From PALSA-610 sp038239145 (GTDB lineage Bacteria > Actinomycetota > Acidimicrobiia > IMCC26256 > PALSA-610), in contig JBBSFB010000007.1 in assembly GCA_038239145.1 (NCBI GenBank), positions 1 through 64,000 on the forward strand: DNA of 64,000 nt. The letters are read 5' to 3'. The position numbers were made by a program, and so were the translations under genes. Within the stretch, counting starts at the first letter, position 1, and each line of letters opens with the position of its first letter. Below are positions 28,810 through 37,626 of the stretch, piece after piece. The notes beneath the pieces were generated by a model. It was not told the DNA's origin. It did no database searches and saw nothing but the letters and a program-made list of their open reading frames with translations.

Positions 28810-30183
28810 CTACTTCACCTCCTCGAGGACGACGCGAACCTCTGCGTCGACCACCGACTTGTCGACGAGCGTCGGCCAGATCGACAGCAGCTCGGTCGCG
28901 CTCCCGGCGCCGCGTCCGGCGCCGGCCATGCCCGCAGGTGGGGACGAGAGCGTCAGCGGTACGAGTTCGCGGCCGACGAGTCCGGCCGCGCGTTGGTCGG
29001 CACATCGCCACGCGACCCGGAGCACACATTCGGGCGGTTCGTGGTCGGTCGGCGGCACCGTCGGTCCGCCGAGCGCGTCGACGCCCCAGTACTCGACGAG
29101 CCATTCGTCGACCTCGAGCCGCGCCATCCCGACGCGCTTGCGCAGGATCGCCGCGGTCGCCTTCGCCTTTTCGAACGCGTCGGGCCACGAAAACGCCACG
29201 CGCGCCTCGCCCGACCAGCCCGAATGCGCGCAGAGGAGCATCTTGTACGTCTCGGTCGCGGCCGTGCCCCGTACTCCGGTGATGCGGACGCGGTCGCCGG
29301 GTAGGTCCTCGAAGGCGGCCGACGTGAAGTCGGCGACGACGTCGGGAGAGAGGTATCGCCGTGGGTCGTGCACCTCGTAGAGGAGTTGGTGGCGCAGCGT
29401 GTCGGTCGAGACGCGGCCGCCGGAACCGGCGGGCTTGGAGATCACCGCCGTACCGTCGGCCCCCACCGTCGCGATCGGGTAAGGCAGGTCCCAGGGATGG
29501 GGGAGCGCCCACCAATCGCCGGAGTAGTTGCCGCCGATGCTCTGGCCCGAGCACTCGAGCAGATGACCGACGACGATTCCAGCGGCGAGGTGATCCCAGT
29601 CGTCCCAGCCCCAACCGTGTTCGAACACGAGCGGAGCAAGGAAGAGCGACGCGTCGGCGACCCGCCCGGTGATCACGATGTCCGCGCCCTGCGCAAGCGC
29701 GTCGACGATCGGGCGGGCGCCGAGATACGCCGACGCGAACAGTGCTTCGCCGGCGAACGTGTCGAACGATGCGCCCGTGTCGAGATGTGCGAACGCCTGG
29801 CCATGCTCAGTGCGCAGCGCGGGCAACCGGGTCAAGAGGTCGTCGCCGACGACGGTCGCGATCGTGATCCCGGTCACACCGAGCCGGTGCGCGGTCTCGA
29901 TCGCCGCGCGCGCGGCGGCGGTCGGGTTGATCCCGCCCGCGTTGGTGATCACCTTCGTGCGCCCGTCGACCACGTACGGCAACGCCCGCGCGAGGTACGC
30001 GGGGAGATCGCGCGTGTAACCCCGCGACTCGTCGCGCTGACGGTCCTTTTGGAGGATCGCGAGCGTGAGCTCCGCGAGTGCTTCCAAACAGAGGTAGTCG
30101 ACGCCCTCGGCGAGGAGCGCGTCGACCGCGGTGGGGGTGTCTCCGTAGAAACCCTGACCGCCGGCGATGCGGATGTCGGTCAT
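28810..30183 (-). CDS. AtuA-like protein (DUF1446, acyclic terpene utilisation family)
   Basis: This 457-residue protein matches the DUF1446/AtuA family, named from the Pseudomonas pathway that degrades acyclic terpenes such as citronellol. Family segments are DIRIAGGQGFYGDTPTAV at the N-terminus, GVDYLCLEALAELTLAILQ, VITNAGGINPTAAARAAIE, DIVITGRVADASLFLAPLV and ECSGQSIGGNYSGDW. The start ATG 30183 gives the canonical N-terminus. Many actinobacteria carry this gene next to acyl-CoA enzymes without the rest of the atu pathway. Here the neighbours are two amidases, so terpene use cannot be assumed. The function remains unproven for the family. Confidence 0.85.
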   Translation of the reverse strand: MTDIRIAGGQGFYGDTPTAVDALLAEGVDYLCLEALAELTLAILQKDRQRDESRGYTRDLPAYLARALPYVVDGRTKVITNAGGINPTAAARAAIETAHRLGVTGITIATVVGDDLLTRLPALRTEHGQAFAHLDTGASFDTFAGEALFASAYLGARPIVDALAQGADIVITGRVADASLFLAPLVFEHGWGWDDWDHLAAGIVVGHLLECSGQSIGGNYSGDWWALPHPWDLPYPIATVGADGTAVISKPAGSGGRVSTDTLRHQLLYEVHDPRRYLSPDVVADFTSAAFEDLPGDRVRITGVRGTAATETYKMLLCAHSGWSGEARVAFSWPDAFEKAKATAAILRKRVGMARLEVDEWLVEYWGVDALGGPTVPPTDHEPPECVLRVAWRCADQRAAGLVGRELVPLTLSSPPAGMAGAGRGAGSATELLSIWPTLVDKSVVDAEVRVVLEEVK

Positions 30184-30197
30184 CGGGATGCGGACGC

Positions 30198-31631
30198 TCA
30201 GGCGTGCACGCGCGGGCGCCGGTCGGCCCACGGCTGCGCCAGTTCGAGTTGGGCCGCGACCCGGAGCAGGAGGTCTTCGCGTCCGTACGCCCCCATGAGT
30301 TGCACTCCGATGGGCAGGCCGTCGCCGTTCCAGTTGAGCGGCAAGGAGATCGCGGGTTCGCCGGTCATGTTCGCAAGCGGCGTGTACGGCACGAAGGTCG
30401 CGGCCCGGATGAACCCGAGCAGGGGCTCGTCGGGGGTGCTGAACTCGCCGATCTCGACGGGCGGCTCTCCGAGCGTGGGCGTCAGGAGCAGGTCGTAACC
30501 CGAGGCAAACCACTTCTCGACGCCGCGTCCGAGATCGAGCGCCGCGTGCTGGGCCTCTACGTAGTCGGGTGCTGAGATCGCGCGGCCCATCTCGGCCAGC
30601 GTCCACGTGAGTGGTTCGACGTCGTCGGCGGTGATCTCGCGCCCGACCTTCCGTTCCCAGTACCGCAGGTTGTACACGAGCGTCGTGGCCCACAAGGTGG
30701 TGAAGTGGCCGACGAGCGCGGGCTCGAGCACGGCGTGCGGGAAGGTCTCCTCCACCGTGTGCCCGAGCGACTCCAAGAGTTGCGCGGCTTCGCGTGTGGC
30801 GGTGACGCAGTCGGGGTGAATCTCGCCGGTATCGAGCGGATTGTTGATGAGCAGCCCGATCCGCAGCCGGCCCGGCGCGGCGCCGACCTCGTCGCGGAAG
30901 GGACGGGTGGGTGCGGGCGCGCGCACGGTGTCGCCGACGGCGCCACCGTGCAACACGTCGAGCACTCCCGCGGTGTCACGCACGGTCCGGCTGACGCAGA
31001 GCTCCGCGATCAGCAGGTCGTCCACGACGCTGTAGTCGGGCATCAGCGACGTGCGCCCGCGCGACGGCTTGAGCCCGACGAGTCCGCAGCAGCTCGCGGG
31101 GATGCGGATCGATCCGCCACCGTCGTTCGCGTGTCCCACCGCGACCATTCCGCTCGCGACTGCGGCCGCCGACCCGCCGCTCGACCCGCCCGTCGTCCGG
31201 CTCGTGTCCCACGGGTTACGGGTCGGACCGTAGGCCTCGGGCTCGGTCGTCGGCACGATGCCGAGCTCGGGCGTGTTCGTGCGGCCGATGCACACGAACC
31301 CGGCGTCGAGATAGCGCTGCGCGAGCGCGTCGGTGTGGTCGGCGCGATGGCCGGCGTCGCGGAGGAACTTCATGCCCTCGTGGTGCGGGTCGCCCTCGAT
31401 ACCCGCGAGGAGATCCTTGAGCACGAGGGGTACGCCGCGGAACGGTCCGTTGGGCAGCGTTCCGCCGGCTTCCGCCCGGGCCTGTTCGAAGCGCGGATGG
31501 ATGATCGCGTTCAACTCGGGGTTGAGCTTCTCGACGCGCGCGATCGCGTCGTCGACGAGCTCGAGTGGCGATGCCTTCCCAGTGCGCACGAGCTCCGCCT
31601 GCGCTGTTGCATCCAGAAATGTCTCCGCCAT
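30198..31631 (-). CDS. Amidase (amidase-signature family)
   Basis: This 477-residue hydrolase has the Ser-cisSer-Lys triad of the amidase-signature family: Lys in VPLVLKDLLAG, the first Ser in TTGGSSGGSAAAVASGM, and the nucleophile in GGSIRIPASCCGLVGLKPS. C-terminal segments LLTPTLGEPPVEIGEF and TPLANMTGEPAISLPL are typical. It resembles fungal/actinobacterial amidases rather than GatA, because no gatB or gatC is present. The start is ATG 31631. It follows a close paralogue by 23 bases, and the AtuA-like gene begins 14 bases after its stop, so they may form one operon. Confidence 0.9.
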   Translation of the reverse strand: MAETFLDATAQAELVRTGKASPLELVDDAIARVEKLNPELNAIIHPRFEQARAEAGGTLPNGPFRGVPLVLKDLLAGIEGDPHHEGMKFLRDAGHRADHTDALAQRYLDAGFVCIGRTNTPELGIVPTTEPEAYGPTRNPWDTSRTTGGSSGGSAAAVASGMVAVGHANDGGGSIRIPASCCGLVGLKPSRGRTSLMPDYSVVDDLLIAELCVSRTVRDTAGVLDVLHGGAVGDTVRAPAPTRPFRDEVGAAPGRLRIGLLINNPLDTGEIHPDCVTATREAAQLLESLGHTVEETFPHAVLEPALVGHFTTLWATTLVYNLRYWERKVGREITADDVEPLTWTLAEMGRAISAPDYVEAQHAALDLGRGVEKWFASGYDLLLTPTLGEPPVEIGEFSTPDEPLLGFIRAATFVPYTPLANMTGEPAISLPLNWNGDGLPIGVQLMGAYGREDLLLRVAAQLELAQPWADRRPRVHA

Positions 31632-31654
31632 GACGAGCTCCTCGGGTCGGACGA

Positions 31655-33108
31655 CTACGCGTGGACGGCCGGGCGCCGGTCGGCCCACGGCGCGGCCTCT
31701 TCGATCTGCGCGGCAACTCGGAACAACAGGTCTTCCCGATAGGGCGCTCCCACGATTTGCACCCCGATCGGCAATCCGGCCGGAGACATACCGAGCGGCA
31801 CCGACATCGCGGGTTGGCCGGTGACGTTGAACGGCGCGCAGAACAACGCGAACACCAACAGGCGGCCGCCGCCGGTCTCCGGGTCGGTCATATCGCCGAG
31901 AAGCGGCGGCGGCTCCGCGCATGTGGGCGTCAGCAGCAGGTCGAAGCCGTCGTCGAACCACCAGCTGATCATGCGCCGTGACCACGCCTGCATCCGCTTC
32001 AGCGCGCCGACGTACGCACCTGCGTCGATCCCGGCACCGGCCTCGTACGTTCCCCACGTCGACGGCTCCACGTCGTCCGGGGTTATCGGATGACCGACGA
32101 TCTCGGAGACCTCGGCCAGTTCTGCGCGCAGCGACGAGAACATCACGGCGGTGAACGTCTCGAGCAACGCACTCTCGTCGAGGGGGCGGGACCGGCCTCC
32201 TCCACCGTGTGCCCGAGAGACTCGAGCAGCCGAGCCGTTTCCTCGACGGCGGCGATGCACGCGGGATCGACCTCGGCCAGGCCGAGCGGAGCGGCGGTAC
32301 GGATGCCCACGCGCAGCGTGCCCGCCGCCGCACCGACCTCGTTCGCGTACGAGCCGGTGGGGACGGGCGCGGTGTACCAATCGCCGGTCATGTAACCCTG
32401 CAACACGTCGAGCACCGCCGCGCTGTCCCGCACGCTTCGGGTCACGACGTGCCGCATGACGAGGCCGGCCCACGCCTCGTGCTCGGCCGGCCCGAGCGAG
32501 ACCCGGCCTCGCGTCGGCTTCAACCCGAACAGGCCGCACATGCTCGCGGGGACGCGGATCGATCCACCGCCGTCGCCGGCGTGCCCGACCGCGACCATGC
32601 CACTCGCAACCGCGGCCGCGGAACCGCCGCTCGATCCGCCCGGACTGCGCGCCACGTCCCACGGGTTGTGGGTCGGGCCGTACGATTGCGGCTCGGTCGT
32701 CGGCATGAGCCCGAACTCGGGCGTGTTGGTCTTGGCGACGATGACGAAGCCGGCCCGCTCGAGCTTCTCGAAGAGGTAGCTCGTCACGGTGGCGACGTTG
32801 CCGGCGTCCTTGAGCGCCTTGTTCCCGGCGTGGTACGGCGCGCCCGCGAGGGTGCCGTCGAGGTCCTTCACGACGATCGGGACGCCGGTGAAGGGTCCGT
32901 CGGGGAGTCCGCTGCGCACCGAGGCGCGGGCCCGCTCGTACAACGGGTGGATCACGGCATTCAGTTCTCCGTTCACCTTTTCGATGCGTTCGATCGCGCC
33001 GTCGACCAGCTCCGCGGCCGACGCGCGACGGTCGCGTACGAGCTGCGCCTGCGCGGTTGCGTCGAGAAGTGCCAGTCCTGTGGTGTCGAGAAGTGAAGGA
33101 TCCGTCAT
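31655..33108 (-). pseudogene. Amidase paralogue interrupted by one frameshift
   Basis: From ATG 33108 the frame encodes a full N-terminal amidase-signature core with VPIVVKDLDGTLAG, SPGGSSGGSAAAVASGM and GGSIRVPASMCGLFGLKPT. At HTVEEAGP (near 32190) the reading frame runs off. The remaining third continues in another frame (LDESALLETFTAVMFSSL to WADRRPAVHA, stop at 31655). Adding one C to the CCCCC run (minus strand, 32182-32186) restores a continuous protein of about 484 residues that is clearly homologous to the amidase downstream. A homopolymer miscount in the assembly is therefore as likely as a real mutation. If real, the gene is inactive. Confidence 0.85.
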
Positions 33109-33181
33109 GATTTCGTGACTCCCTCGTCGGAGTTCGGGTGCGCGCCGACGCTACTTCGGGCGGTGCCCGAACGCTCGGGGC

Positions 33182-33773
33182 GTGGCCGCTTATCTGTACG
33201 GGCCCGTGCACGGGTTCATGATCTGGAACGGTTCTCTCGCAGTTGTTCCCGCCGTGCTCGCGATTCTCCTGTTCCGCGGCGAGATCCGCCGCAACGCGGT
33301 GTGGTGGCTCGGGTTCGGGAGCTGGGTGCTGTTCCTCCCGAACGCGCCGTATCTGCTCACGGACGTGGTGCACATGGGCGGCGACCTGCGGAGCGCATTC
33401 CGACGTGCACGCGTACCTGGTGATAGCGCTCTACGGCGCGTTCTTTGCGTTTGGGCTCGCGGCCTATGCGTTCTCACTCAAGCGGTTCCGGCGCTATCTC
33501 CACGCCACCGTCGACTCGCGCCTCGTGGCGCCGACGATCGTGTTCCTCCACGCCCTCTGCGTGTTCGCGATGTACCTCGGCCGCGTCGTGCGCCTCAACA
33601 GCTCCGACGCAGTGTTGGCTCCGGGTCGCGTCGCGAGCGCGGTGTTCCGAGTACCCCGGCTGACGACGCTCGCGGTCTTGACGGCGACGTTCGTGACGGT
33701 GGGTCTGGGCACGTTTGCCACCCTTGCGATCGCCGAGGTGGCCGTTCAGGCCCGTCGCCGCAACCTGCTGTAG
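33182..33773 (+). pseudogene. DUF1361-like membrane protein with a frameshift
   Basis: GTG 33182 opens a hydrophobic protein with GFMIWNGSLAVVPAVLAILL and the conserved FLPNAPYLLTDVVHMGGD, which matches DUF1361 integral membrane proteins. Near 33402 (after DLRSAF) the frame is lost. The following membrane helices continue one frame over: VHAYLVIALYGAFFAFGLAA, then RFRRYL and LTTLAVLTATFVTVGLGTFA, ending AVQARRRNLL at 33773. Removing one C in TTCCGACG restores a protein of about 196 residues. It is either a recent mutation or a sequencing error. The function of the family is unknown. Confidence 0.7.
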
Positions 33774-33804
33774 GCGCGCCTCAGCTCCGGGGCCGGGGCC
33801 GGGG

Positions 33805-34842
33805 TCAAGTCGAGGGAATGTCCCAACCGCGGAGGTCGACCGGCCAGGTCTCGACGATCGACGCGCCGAGCCCGGGACCGTCGGCGACGTGCATCCGCTC
33901 GTGGTAGGCGACCGTGGGATCGACGTGCGCGGGCGAGACGAGTACCCGATCACCGACGTGGACGGCTCCGGTCTGCGGAACGAACGTCAGGTGCTCGTCC
34001 GAGCAGAACAACACCTCGGCGTCGTCGATCGTCGGATTGCCGTGGTCCATGCCCATCGCTTTCAGCCCGCAGTCGGCGACCGCCCAACGACGGTTCGCGT
34101 GGATGACCGTCGCCGCGATCGCGAGCGCGCGAGTGAACGGCAGGCCGAGCCGGCCGTAGTCGCTGTCCATGAGTGCGTACGAACCGGCCTGGATCTCGGT
34201 GGCGACGCCGTTCAAGTCGTAGGTGCCGGTCCCGCCGGCCGAAACGATCTCACCGCCGACCGCCGCCGCGGCGAGCGCGAGCCGTTCCATCGCCTGCATC
34301 GTCTTCGATGTCCGTTCGGCTCGGTCTGCGATCAGCACCGCGTGGCCTTCGTACCCCATCACCCCGCGCACCGCGAGGCCGGCAGCCCGCGCGAGATCTG
34401 CGAGGCGAGGGGCATCCTCGGGCGCACATCCGCAGCGGGGCAGGAACACGTTGACGTCGATCAGCACCGCGCTGATGCCGTTGGCCGCGGCCGCGTCGAC
34501 GGTGGCCTCGGAGTCGACCGCAACGGTGACCCGGCCCGGGCAGTCGGCAAGGGCCCGGAGCCGCCCGGGGTCGACGCATTCGTTGGCGAGGAGGAGGTCG
34601 TCCCCGAGCCCGGACCGGGCCAGGCCGACGATCTCTCGCGGGGTCGCGGCCGTGAAGTGGGTGTGCCCGCGACGCGCTTGTTCGCGCGCGAGTGCCGTGC
34701 ACTTGTGTGCTTTCACGTGCGGGCGCAGGCGCGCCCCGGGAAGGGCAGCGCTCATTGCGTCGAGGTTGTTCGTCAGGGCGACGTGATCCACGACGAGCGC
34801 GGGCGTCGGGAGGTCGGCAGCCGTCGGCACGCGTGGGAGCAT
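33805..34842 (-). CDS. D-threonine aldolase / D-serine dehydratase-like PLP enzyme
   Basis: This 345-residue protein belongs to the alanine-racemase-fold family that includes D-threonine aldolase and metal-activated D-serine dehydratase (DSD1). The N-terminal TPALVVDHVALTNNLDAM and RLRPHVKAHKCTALAREQ contain the PLP-binding lysine (HVKAHK). EIQAGSYALMDSDYGRLG is a conserved family stretch. The C-terminal metal site is suggested by MGMDHGNPTIDD and EHLTF. The start ATG 34842 lies only 8 bases from the divergent start of a hypothetical gene. It probably acts on a D-beta-hydroxy amino acid; the exact substrate is not determinable. Confidence 0.85.
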   Translation of the reverse strand: MLPRVPTAADLPTPALVVDHVALTNNLDAMSAALPGARLRPHVKAHKCTALAREQARRGHTHFTAATPREIVGLARSGLGDDLLLANECVDPGRLRALADCPGRVTVAVDSEATVDAAAANGISAVLIDVNVFLPRCGCAPEDAPRLADLARAAGLAVRGVMGYEGHAVLIADRAERTSKTMQAMERLALAAAAVGGEIVSAGGTGTYDLNGVATEIQAGSYALMDSDYGRLGLPFTRALAIAATVIHANRRWAVADCGLKAMGMDHGNPTIDDAEVLFCSDEHLTFVPQTGAVHVGDRVLVSPAHVDPTVAYHERMHVADGPGLGASIVETWPVDLRGWDIPST

Positions 34843-34850
34843 GGCACGAC

Positions 34851-35222
34851 ATGCCCACTCCCGCCGAAGACCGCCCGCCGACCGACCGTGATTGGCACAC
34901 CGAGGAGCTGCCACCGCTCCCGCAACGCGACTTCCTCATTCCGGCCACGCGTTGGATCGAAGCGCCTTCGGCCCTGGTCACGCTCGGATCCGACTTCGGC
35001 ATCGACCTCGTCGCGTTCAAACGGCGGATCGGGCGCTACCTGCTGTGGCGCGCGGGACCGGCCGTGCACGCCGATGCGCGCTACATGGCATTGGACGCGC
35101 AGGATCTGGAACGGCGGTTCACGTACCGGCTGTTTCCCGACGGCTCCGGCGCCGGCGCGGGCCCGGGCGGCGAGGCGCACACCCGGTTCCGCACCTGGAA
35201 GGAAGCCCTCCGTGACGACTGA
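34851..35222 (+). CDS. Hypothetical protein, 123 residues
   Basis: The frame from ATG 34851 to TGA 35222 shows the strong G/C third-position bias of its neighbours. It encodes a soluble protein with aromatic-rich stretches (TDRDWHTEELPPLPQRDFLI) and a Gly/Ala-rich patch (SGAGAGPGGEAH) before a terminal FRTWKEALRDD. No family is recognised. The last codons overlap a possible GTG start of a second frame (GTGACGACTGA at 35212-35222), an arrangement common for coupled genes in this window. Confidence 0.6.
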   Translation: MPTPAEDRPPTDRDWHTEELPPLPQRDFLIPATRWIEAPSALVTLGSDFGIDLVAFKRRIGRYLLWRAGPAVHADARYMALDAQDLERRFTYRLFPDGSGAGAGPGGEAHTRFRTWKEALRDD

Positions 35223-35440
35223 GATCGGGCCCGACAACCGTTCGCGGCTGCGGCCCTCGGCGCGCGCTACCGGCGCGGGCGGCACCGGAATGTCGACGAC
35301 CGTTCCGCTCGGGCGTGCACTGGTTCGATCAGGAGAGCTACTTGTTCCCCTCGAGCGAGCCGCTTTTCGCCGGTTCGAAGCAGGTCGTGCAGGTCGTGCA
35401 GGTCGTGCAGGTCGTGCAGGTCGTGCAGGTCGTGGAACCG
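35212..35440 (+). pseudogene. Broken downstream reading frame ending in a 9-bp repeat
   Basis: Third-position G/C bias marks a coding frame from GTG 35212 (TTEIGPDNRSRLRPSARA) to about 35300. The bias then moves to another frame that reads SGVHWFDQESYLFPSSEPLF and runs into the tandem repeat as repeated Val-Val-Gln. One base change near 35305 would join the two. Beyond the repeat the frame continues antisense into the 3' end of menE (to 35599), which is unlikely to be original. This looks like a truncated or frameshifted small gene. No family is recognised. Confidence 0.35.
35381..35434. repeat. 9-bp tandem repeat, six perfect copies
   Basis: CAGGTCGTG is repeated six times without a mismatch from 35381 to 35434, ending 6 bases before the stop codon of menE. 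The period is a multiple of three, so it keeps all frames open: it reads Val-Val-Gln, Gly-Arg-Ala or Arg-Ser-Cys repeats on the plus strand. Copy number may vary between strains. Confidence 0.95.
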
Positions 35441-36661
35441 TCACCTTTCTGCGACGTCTCCCGTAGCCGCTTCGCGCAAGAGGCGACGCAATGGTTTCCC
35501 GCTACCGGTACGGGGAATGGCATCAACGGTACGGGCGGCGCGGGGCAGCTTCGCTCCGCTGAGCTCGTCGCGCGCGAACGCGCGCAGGTCGTCGAGTGAA
35601 GGGGAGGGACCACCGGCGCGCGGGACGACGTACGCGACGACCAGCTCCCCCCACTCGTCGTCGGGCAGCCCGACCACGCAGACGTCGTCGACGTCGGGGT
35701 GGCGTGCGAGCACACCCTCGACCTCGGTCGGGCTCACGTTGACGCCGCCCGTGATGACGACGTCCTTGATGCGGTCGACGACGCGCAGGCGGCCGGTCCC
35801 GGGGTCGATCGCGCCGATGTCGCCGGTGTGGAACCAGCCGTCGGCATCGACGACCGACACGGTGCGCGCCGCGTCGAGCCGGTAGCCGCGCATGACCATG
35901 GCGCCGCGAACAAGGATCTCGGAGTCGACGCCGAGCCGCGCGTCGGCACCTTCGATGGGCCGGCCGTCGAGCGTGAAGCCGCCCCACGTCTCCGACAGTC
36001 CGTACGCGTCGACAACGGTGACGCCGCCGGCCTCGGCGCGCGCTCGCAGCGCGGCCGGGCACGGCGCGCCACCGACGATCACGCGCCGGTACTCGTGCAA
36101 CGGCGCGCCTGCGTCGAGGAGCCGCCGCATGACCGTCGGTACGACGGAGACCATCGTCGTTCCCTCGGCGCGCGGCGAACGCGCCACCCGCTCGAGATCG
36201 AAGCCGTTGTGCACGGTGCACGGCACGCCGGTGACGTACGACCGGGCGAGCGCACCCAGGCTCGCGACATGGTGGAGCGGGAGGCACGCGAGCCAGCGGT
36301 CTGCCGGCCCGGCGTCGAGCCCGGCGGAGTAACCGCGGCCCATGACCTCCATGCCAGTCCGGGTCAGCTCGACTCCCTTGGGTGCGCCGGCGGTGCCGCT
36401 CGTGACGACGATCGCCGCCACGCCGACGGTCGTCGGTTTCCCGCCCGCGTACGGCGACTCGGCCCCGTCGGGGCCGGCGACGTGGGTCGGCCGCAGCCGG
36501 TCGAGCAGCACCGAGATCTCGGCGGCCGTGAACGCGGGGTTCACCGGGAGGATGGCGCGGCCGCGTTCCCAGCACCGGAGTGATGCCTCGGCCAGGGCCG
36601 GTCCGGCCGCCACCACCGCCACGACGTCGGCGTGGTCGTCGGCGGCCCGGGAATCGCTCAC
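35441..36661 (-). CDS. menE: o-Succinylbenzoate-CoA ligase
   Basis: This 406-residue AMP-forming ligase activates o-succinylbenzoate to its CoA ester in menaquinone synthesis. The P-loop is AIVVTSGTAGAPKGVELT. DAYGLSETWGGF is the A5-type motif. GWFHTGDIGAIDPGTGRLRV and DRIKDVVITGGVNVSPTEVE follow. The C-terminal catalytic Lys is in IPRTGSGKPLRRLL. The small size (family usually 450-500) reflects a short N-terminal domain, as in other actinobacterial MenE. Assignment to MenE over a general acyl-CoA ligase rests on context with menB, A, H, D and F. The start is GTG 36661, and 112 bases separate it from the divergent menB; this gap holds the proposed MerR operator. Confidence 0.9.
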   Translation of the reverse strand: MSDSRAADDHADVVAVVAAGPALAEASLRCWERGRAILPVNPAFTAAEISVLLDRLRPTHVAGPDGAESPYAGGKPTTVGVAAIVVTSGTAGAPKGVELTRTGMEVMGRGYSAGLDAGPADRWLACLPLHHVASLGALARSYVTGVPCTVHNGFDLERVARSPRAEGTTMVSVVPTVMRRLLDAGAPLHEYRRVIVGGAPCPAALRARAEAGGVTVVDAYGLSETWGGFTLDGRPIEGADARLGVDSEILVRGAMVMRGYRLDAARTVSVVDADGWFHTGDIGAIDPGTGRLRVVDRIKDVVITGGVNVSPTEVEGVLARHPDVDDVCVVGLPDDEWGELVVAYVVPRAGGPSPSLDDLRAFARDELSGAKLPRAARTVDAIPRTGSGKPLRRLLREAATGDVAER

Positions 36662-36706
36662 GCTTGCGTTTCGTCCGGGGCGCGCACGCTCGGTAGCCTA
36701 ACCGTA

Positions 36707-36727
36707 GGAGTGATCGCTCCCAGAATC
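36707..36727 (+). promoter_or_regulatory. Proposed MerR-type operator/promoter between menE and menB
   Basis: GGAGTGATCGCTCC (36707-36720) is a 14-base dyad with one mismatched pair. It is followed directly by the -10-like CAGAATC. The same arrangement (GGAGTGAACGCTCC then TAGAATC) lies immediately upstream of the MerR gene at 45.1 kb: 19 of 21 bases agree. A dyad directly before a -10 is where MerR-family regulators bind. The orientation of the -10 favours menB, about 47 bases downstream. menE could also be affected. Confidence 0.6.
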
Positions 36728-36773
36728 CCGTTCTCTCCTGCATCCTGTTCGCCATTCCTCAACGGAGGCCTCG

Positions 36774-37616
36774 ATGGAGACCGTGATCCGGCCCGGCGCC
36801 GACTGGAAACCGCAGACCCCCGACGGGTTCACCGACGTGAGGTACGAGACCGCGGACGGGATCGCCAAGATCACGATCTGCCGGCCGGAGGTGCGCAATG
36901 CGTTCCGGCCCCACACGCTGTTCGAGTTGCGCGACGCGTTCGAGATAGCCCGCGACGATCCCGAGGTCGGCGTCATCATCTTCACGGGTGAGGGGTCGGA
37001 GGCGTTCTGCTCGGGTGGCGACCAGCGGGTGCGCGGTGACGACGGGTACCGCGACGACAAGGGCATCGGCCGCCTCAACGTGCTCGATCTCCAGATCCAG
37101 ATCCGCCGGCTCCCGAAGCCCGTCGTCGCGATGGTCGCCGGGTACGCGATCGGCGGCGGCCACGTACTGCACATCGTGTGCGACCTGACCATCGCCGGTG
37201 ACAACGCGCGCTTCGGTCAGACTGGTCCGCGCGTCGGTTCGTTCGACGGCGGCTTCGGCTCCGGCCTCTTGGCGCGCATCGTCGGCCAGAAGAAGGCGCG
37301 GGAGATCTGGTACCTCTGCGAGCAGTACGACGCCGAGGCCGCGCTCGACATGGGTCTCGTCAACAAGGTCGTGCCCCTCTCCGATCTCGAGGTCGAGACG
37401 GTCGCGTGGGCACGCAAGATGTTGCAGCACTCGCCGCTTGCGCTGCGCATGCTGAAGGCGTCGATGAACGCGGCCGACGACGGGCTCGCCGGTATCCAGC
37501 AACTCGCGGGCGACGCGACGTTGCTCTACTACATGACCGAGGAAGCGCAAGAGGGCAAGAACGCGTACCTCGAGAAGCGCCGGCCCGAGTTCGAGAGATT
37601 CCCCAAGCGCCCGTGA
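36774..37616 (+). CDS. menB: 1,4-Dihydroxy-2-naphthoyl-CoA synthase
   Basis: This 280-residue crotonase-fold enzyme closes the naphthoquinone ring from o-succinylbenzoyl-CoA. MenB-specific stretches are VRNAFRPHTLFELRDAFEIA, SEAFCSGGDQRVRGDDGY, AGYAIGGGHVLHIVCDLTIA, and GQTGPRVGSFDGGFGSGLLA, in which Asp is the catalytic residue. The C-terminal KNAYLEKRRPEFERFPKRP is also characteristic. ATG 36774 is preceded by GGAGG. menA follows after 10 bases, so the two are cotranscribed. A MerR-type operator is proposed in the promoter region. Confidence 0.96.
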   Translation: METVIRPGADWKPQTPDGFTDVRYETADGIAKITICRPEVRNAFRPHTLFELRDAFEIARDDPEVGVIIFTGEGSEAFCSGGDQRVRGDDGYRDDKGIGRLNVLDLQIQIRRLPKPVVAMVAGYAIGGGHVLHIVCDLTIAGDNARFGQTGPRVGSFDGGFGSGLLARIVGQKKAREIWYLCEQYDAEAALDMGLVNKVVPLSDLEVETVAWARKMLQHSPLALRMLKASMNAADDGLAGIQQLAGDATLLYYMTEEAQEGKNAYLEKRRPEFERFPKRP

Positions 37617-37626
37617 CACCGAATCC

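Noticed and set aside
35381..35434. CRISPR-like repeat array
   Set aside because: The units are directly adjacent, only 9 bases long and without spacers; it is a simple tandem repeat.
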